64,000 nucleotides of DNA from Morchella semilibera. Its lineage: Eukaryota; Ascomycota; Pezizomycetes; Pezizales; Morchellaceae. The stretch spans positions 3,060,001-3,124,000 of the forward strand of contig WBVU01000004.1 in NCBI GenBank assembly GCA_009192285.1, written 5' to 3'. The notes beneath the pieces are model-generated. The model saw only the letters and a program-made list of their open reading frames with translations. It ran no database searches and was not told the DNA's origin. The translations under genes and the position numbers were made by a program. This document shows positions 59,301 to 64,000 of the stretch, piece by piece. Numbering within the stretch: the stretch's first letter is position 1; each line of letters starts with the position of its first letter.

Positions 59301-62300
59301 CCCCAGTCATTCCAACAACTCTATACATGGAATTTCCGGGGATCGAGGGATTGCCAATTCCCGGGATCCAAGCTTGTGGGATGCGTCCTCCTCCTTCTCC
59401 TCCTGCTGGTCCGGTGGATGTTGTTGGTTGGTTTGTTGGCTTACGTTGGAGGATAGTAATTTGTGGTCAATTGACAAACCAAACATAGACTTCTTAGAGA
59501 GGGTTCCGGTATTGAGGTTCGGTATCGGCGGCGCTGTTAGGAGTTGGGGGCCGTGGTGTGTGTGAGTGTGTTACCGGGGATAGCTAGGGTAGGGTACATG
59601 TATCCTGTAGGGTGTAAGCACTAGAAAGGATTTATGAATGTGAAAGACGAAGAGAGCAGAAGCAGCAGTAGCAGAAACGCGGGTGGGCTGTGAAGGGAGA
59701 GAAGGAGAGACCTGAGGAAACAAGCCTTCCCTCCCCTTTTGTGGCGGCGGCTGTTTCGTGGCTTTTTTTTAAAAAAAAAATTCCACTCTTTGGATTTTTA
59801 GATTTTTGGCGGTCGTTTCAATTGCGGTGCCACATTTTGATATTGACCACCACCACCAGTGGCAGTGGCAGTGGCACCAGGGATACCAGTAGAGTTTCCA
59901 TAAGGCACTACTTACTACGTAGATTACGATAACCTCGTGAATCTCCAGACTTGGCTTTTCAGCCCTGTTGATGCATGTATCATAACCTCTCTTTAAAGTA
60001 TATGTACGGCGTACGGCCTACCGATATATTCCCCCCCCCCTACGTTCTAAATCCGGAAACACGCACCAGACCAGCAGACCAGACCCTTCACTTCTGAAAA
60101 ACGACTTTCTCCTCCTCCAAGCTCCTCCTCCAAGGTCTCGGTTTCCAGCGGACAAAACGGTCCCATCAATCAATTGATCCGGGACAACTTCCACTTTTCC
60201 CTCCCTTTTGAGCCGGACCATTCAGCGGCGGCCAACAAGTGAACCCCACGGGAGCCGCCCAACTAGACTAGAGTAGAGCAAAAGTATTGTCGTCATGTAA
60301 AGAAAAAAGAACAAAAGAAAAAGGGCTCGGAGTTTATGTATGGGAGGGTAGGGTAGGGGTAAGGTAATGGGACAGGGCCGGGGGCGTTACCTGGTTGGCT
60401 GTGCATGGCCTCCATACCAGGGAATGGAGTGATTCTCACTCTCGTGACGGACTCTTGGAGGGCCTTGGGGCGGAATTCCTGGGCTTAGCGGGCGAACAGG
60501 AGAGAAGAACACAGAATCCACTTCCTCCTCATTCATTCCCAAGAAGAAGAAAAAAAAAGAAGGAAAACGTTGAGGAGCAACCAAGTAACGTGCACGTCTT
60601 TGGGCCAATGGGTCAGTGTTCATCCATTCCACCGTGACCATACCATCCCATACAAAAGTCAAAAGCAAAGAAGAAAGAAGAAAACAAGAAGAAAAAGAAA
60701 TAACCTGGAATATCATCATGTAAGTTGGCGTGTGCATACGGAGCTTTTTCCACCAACAACAATGAGGGTTTCGTTACGAGTACGTCTGCTATGCAAGCTA
60801 GGGAGGGACCCTAACCGGCAGGAGCCGAGTGGTGATCTGTGTGCAGAGTGGTGCCAGACTGGAGACAAGAGGATGATTTATTCCACCTATCGCGAGCAGG
60901 TGTGTCGAGTGATAGCTTTAGTAGGCCTTGAATGATATAGGCTAACTAGGCCGGAGGTGGAGGAGGCTTAACCTTAAACCTGCTAACCAACAACAACAGC
61001 ACAACGAACGACCATGTACTCCTCTCCTCTCGAAGACTGCAACGTCGCAGTAGTACTCGGGGCTGTTATCCCAAGTACAGAGGCCTGGGAAGGGGGATCC
61101 GGGGTAGCGAATTCGATTCGACTGCAACCCGAGTCGGCGGGTAGTTCAGGATCAACGATAGGTACAGTACTCTAGAGGTACTTGCGGCTCTAGCCTTCCA
61201 ACTCTAGCTACCAAGGTATTCTGAGGTAGAAGGTAACTTGCCTGGATAACTGGTTAACCTGTCAATCATAATCCGGACTGCTTCTCTAGCTAGAGGGGTA
61301 GGTTAGTAAGCAGCAGCTAACTAGCTACTTGCTAAACCAAACGGTAGGTACTTTTGAATACGAGCTTCCTCAATCTAGCCACATACATGTAGCACTCTAT
61401 TCCTACTACTACTACTGCACAATGATAACGGACGTTGAGGTTTAGTGCAGTTGCGAATCCTCTGGGCAGGATCACGGAATCATCCATGAGAGCCTGCCTG
61501 TCTGCCGAACGGTTACCTGCATCAACAGTCCCCTTCTAAATCCAAAACGTTCTATTTCGAACTCTCTGTGCGGGCAGATAGGCAGATACATAAGCCCCTC
61601 CCTGTGCTAGGCTGGGCAGCGCCGCTCACTAAGCGAGTGGTTGGGTCGTGGTTTCGTCTTTGTTTAGGGAGTTTTAAAAAAAAAACGTGGTTTTCGTGAT
61701 CCCCTCCGGGGGAGAGGGGGGGGGGGTTACAAGATAAAATGCCTGTATGTACCTACAGGCGGACAGCATATTGAGAGTGCACGTTCCATGTGTTGAATAA
61801 TCTCTATACGGCTGTTGCGGACTCGCAAAGAAAGAATGGACCCCCCCCCCCTTTTTTTACTACCAGGATAACTACATAACATGTGAGTAGAATAGGTAGA
61901 GATAAACCAATTAATTGAGTGGTTGCGCAGTCGCGGACACCGTCAAGCAGATAGCGTTGAATCGTGGTTGGCGATGGGGATCGTGCATTCTGTTCTCACC
62001 CTTCCAATTAACAAGCGACGTCATTCAATCAATCCCTGGGTTTTGCAGTGTCCGTCCGCATATAGAATTTAATTTAGCTGTGCACACACTCGCACACTCG
62101 CACACCCAGAGAGAGAGAAACCACGATTCAACCGCATCTCCGATCCAGCTGCCTTCTCGTGGGTTTAAGGGTTGGCATGGCAAGAGATAGGGTAGCGAAA
62201 CCGTTGATGTTGCTGGGTCAACCAGTTTTAGAGGTCTCTCATTTTTTTTTTTTATCTCTCGGGCGACCCTGTGGGATGAGATGTTTTGCAAGATATCCAC

Positions 62301-64000
62301 AGATTTGCGATATGGTGGAGAGACAGGCCAGGCTAACTGGAAAGGAGGGACCCTTATCGTTGAATTGTAGTACTGGTAGTAGCCTGTAGTTTTAGAGTAG
62401 TATCTACCGGTTCCGCATGGTGGTAAAACATTTGTAACCCCCACGGAATTTTATTTTTCTTTACTATCTACGCGGGTTATACGTCGTCCAGAGCGTGGAC
62501 CCTGTAAGTTAGAGTAACCTCAGCTTAATTGTGGGGCCAGGGGGGGGGGGGATACCGAATTAACTAAGTTCCAGTCAAGAGATATTAAAAAAAGGTTCAT
62601 TGATCGGATTAATGAAACACTCTCGCTCTGTACTGCGCATCAGCTTGGACTGATAGATGGTCTCGACCCTCTGTGTTTCCTCACAAGCGAGATCTATCTA
62701 GAAGAGAGAAGGTTGCACTGACTTCAGGTTGGTTTGGCCCGGCGTCGGGGGGAGGCTTAATTTGTGTAGTAGCCCTAGGTAGGCCTGGGGTTTGAGTATG
62801 AGTGGTAGAGTAGAAAGGTATTCTTGAGCGAGCCGAAAATGTTTCATCCAAGAAGCTGGGGGTTTGAGGGATGAGATGGGATTGGATAAGGAGGAGGATG
62901 TTAGGGGTAAGTATCTTTAGTTCTGAGAAACATTACCCACATCGGTAATCATCATCACTTCAATACCTGCTACATTCTAACTACATGTATTGAAACATCA
63001 CCACCACCACCACCACAATCATCACCACCACTTTTACCACCACCACAAACAACTTAACCGCGATACTCGAGGGATAAGGGGGGGGAGAGAAGAGGCTCAA
63101 GTAATTCAAAACCTCATTCAATCAATACCAGTGTGGAAATGATCTCGGTTGCCGAACCCCGGTGTAAAGTGTTTGATAAGCACCCAGCCTAGGTAGTATT
63201 CTCTACTCTCTCCGCTGGTCCCGCAAGACTTTCTACTCAAGGTTTTGATAAATTTGAAATAGACCACGCATCGGATCTGCGCACGCACACCACTCACACA
63301 ACACTCTCACTCACTCGCTCACGTCGAAATGGATTGCGACACCAGGCAGGCAGCGGGCCAAGCTATATTTCCCGGTGCTAGTACCAACTTGCGCGCGCGC
63401 GCGGCGAAGGTGGTTCATGAAAGATTCGAAATAGTGGGTGAGCATGAAATTCATTAAGCAAGATGTAGGTAGCTGAGCAAGATGCAAAAAAAGGGTCTTT
63501 AGCCTAGCTTCGATCAGTTCCATTTTAAAGGATACCGATTGACAGCTGCTACTTGGGCAGGGACCTTACTTACCGAGTTCTGGACGCCGCCTTCTCATGC
63601 TCACTCATCATTGCTTAAAAAGACTTGCCCTATTTTAATTGGCCAATATCTTATCCTCATGTTACGCACATACATCTGTATCTACATCCATCGAACAATT
63701 CATTCCCCACTTTTTTTTTATTCTTACTTCTTTTCAGATTAGTACTTTTCTTTTTATCCTCTCCGTTCCTTCTCGATGATGGTGATGCTGCTGGAAAATT
63801 AAGTCTTCAAGATTCGACGGGCCCAAGGGTAGCTACATGGAGCAGCGAAGATCTATTACTTGTGCAGCGCGGCTGCTTACGCTACATACATAAGAGATGA
63901 CGGCGGGCAACATATACAATCGGCGTTTCTGCGTGTACGTTTAAAACAATCAGGTTTCCACCAGACCGGGGAACAGAGTATAATACTAATACACAGGGAA
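56325..64000. other. Gene desert at the right end, no gene recognised
   Basis: About 7.7 kb. Notable contents: C runs at about 56959 and 61838, a G run at about 61709, (CAT)n at 57308-57340, TGTCTG repeats with their complement 110 bp later (57117-57138 and 57240-57257), GGTAAT hexamers at 58103-58150, (TG)n at 58975-59002, (CACCAC)n at 63000-63050, and GCGCGCGCGC at 63391. Short ORFs have no motif. It could be the long regulatory flank of a gene beyond the window. Confidence 0.5.

Overview
The window is nuclear DNA from a filamentous ascomycete (Pezizomycotina). Its genes are split by short GT-AG introns of about 50-210 nt with CTNAC/CTAAT-like branch sites. The recognisable proteins are typical fungal housekeeping genes: Rsp5, Pab2, Sec39, Fmt1 and Ccz1, a CHY/RING ubiquitin ligase, and an expansin-like secreted protein. 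Gene density is low: eight recognised genes, one more orphan ORF and one unrecognised spliced gene in 64 kb. Wide intergenic stretches are full of homopolymers, microsatellites and small DNA transposons. That fits a repeat-inflated genome such as many Pezizomycetes (cup fungi, truffles), but the class is an inference.

Left part (1-6.4 kb): the 5' half of the HECT ubiquitin ligase gene rsp5 (minus strand, cut by the window edge), then pab2 (minus strand). Small TA-flanked hairpin elements (MITEs) lie at 2231 and 5080. From about 6.4 to 17.8 kb lies a transposon island. A decayed Ty3/gypsy chromovirus (zinc knuckle, protease, RT, RNase H, integrase, chromodomain, probable 3' LTR) is riddled with at least thirteen copies of a 137-bp element beginning CATCAGCAA and ending TTGCTGATG. 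It is also interrupted by stretches resembling a second, roughly 600-bp repeat family rich in hexanucleotide tandem repeats. The island ends with a broken Tc1/mariner transposase.

Middle part (17.8-39.7 kb): further TA-flanked MITEs, a secreted expansin-like (DPBB) protein gene, a small LYR-motif protein gene, a gene desert of about 8.5 kb carrying a second, base-for-base identical copy of the 2231 MITE, a CHY zinc-finger/RING ubiquitin ligase in five exons, and an orphan ORF.

Right part (39.7-64 kb): sec39 (ER-Golgi tethering) as one long exon; a divergent pair of mitochondrial methionyl-tRNA formyltransferase fmt1 (minus) and ccz1 (plus, Rab7 exchange-factor subunit) sharing about 230 bp of upstream DNA; a three-exon gene for a basic, proline/glutamate-repeat protein of unknown function; and about 7.7 kb with no recognisable gene. 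The ccz1 gene shows two reading-frame breaks that each look like one missing base, so either consensus errors or real decay must be considered.

The genes do not form a pathway. Loose themes are ubiquitin ligation (Rsp5, CHY/RING) and membrane traffic (Rsp5, Sec39, Ccz1). All assignments come from reading motifs; no database search was run.
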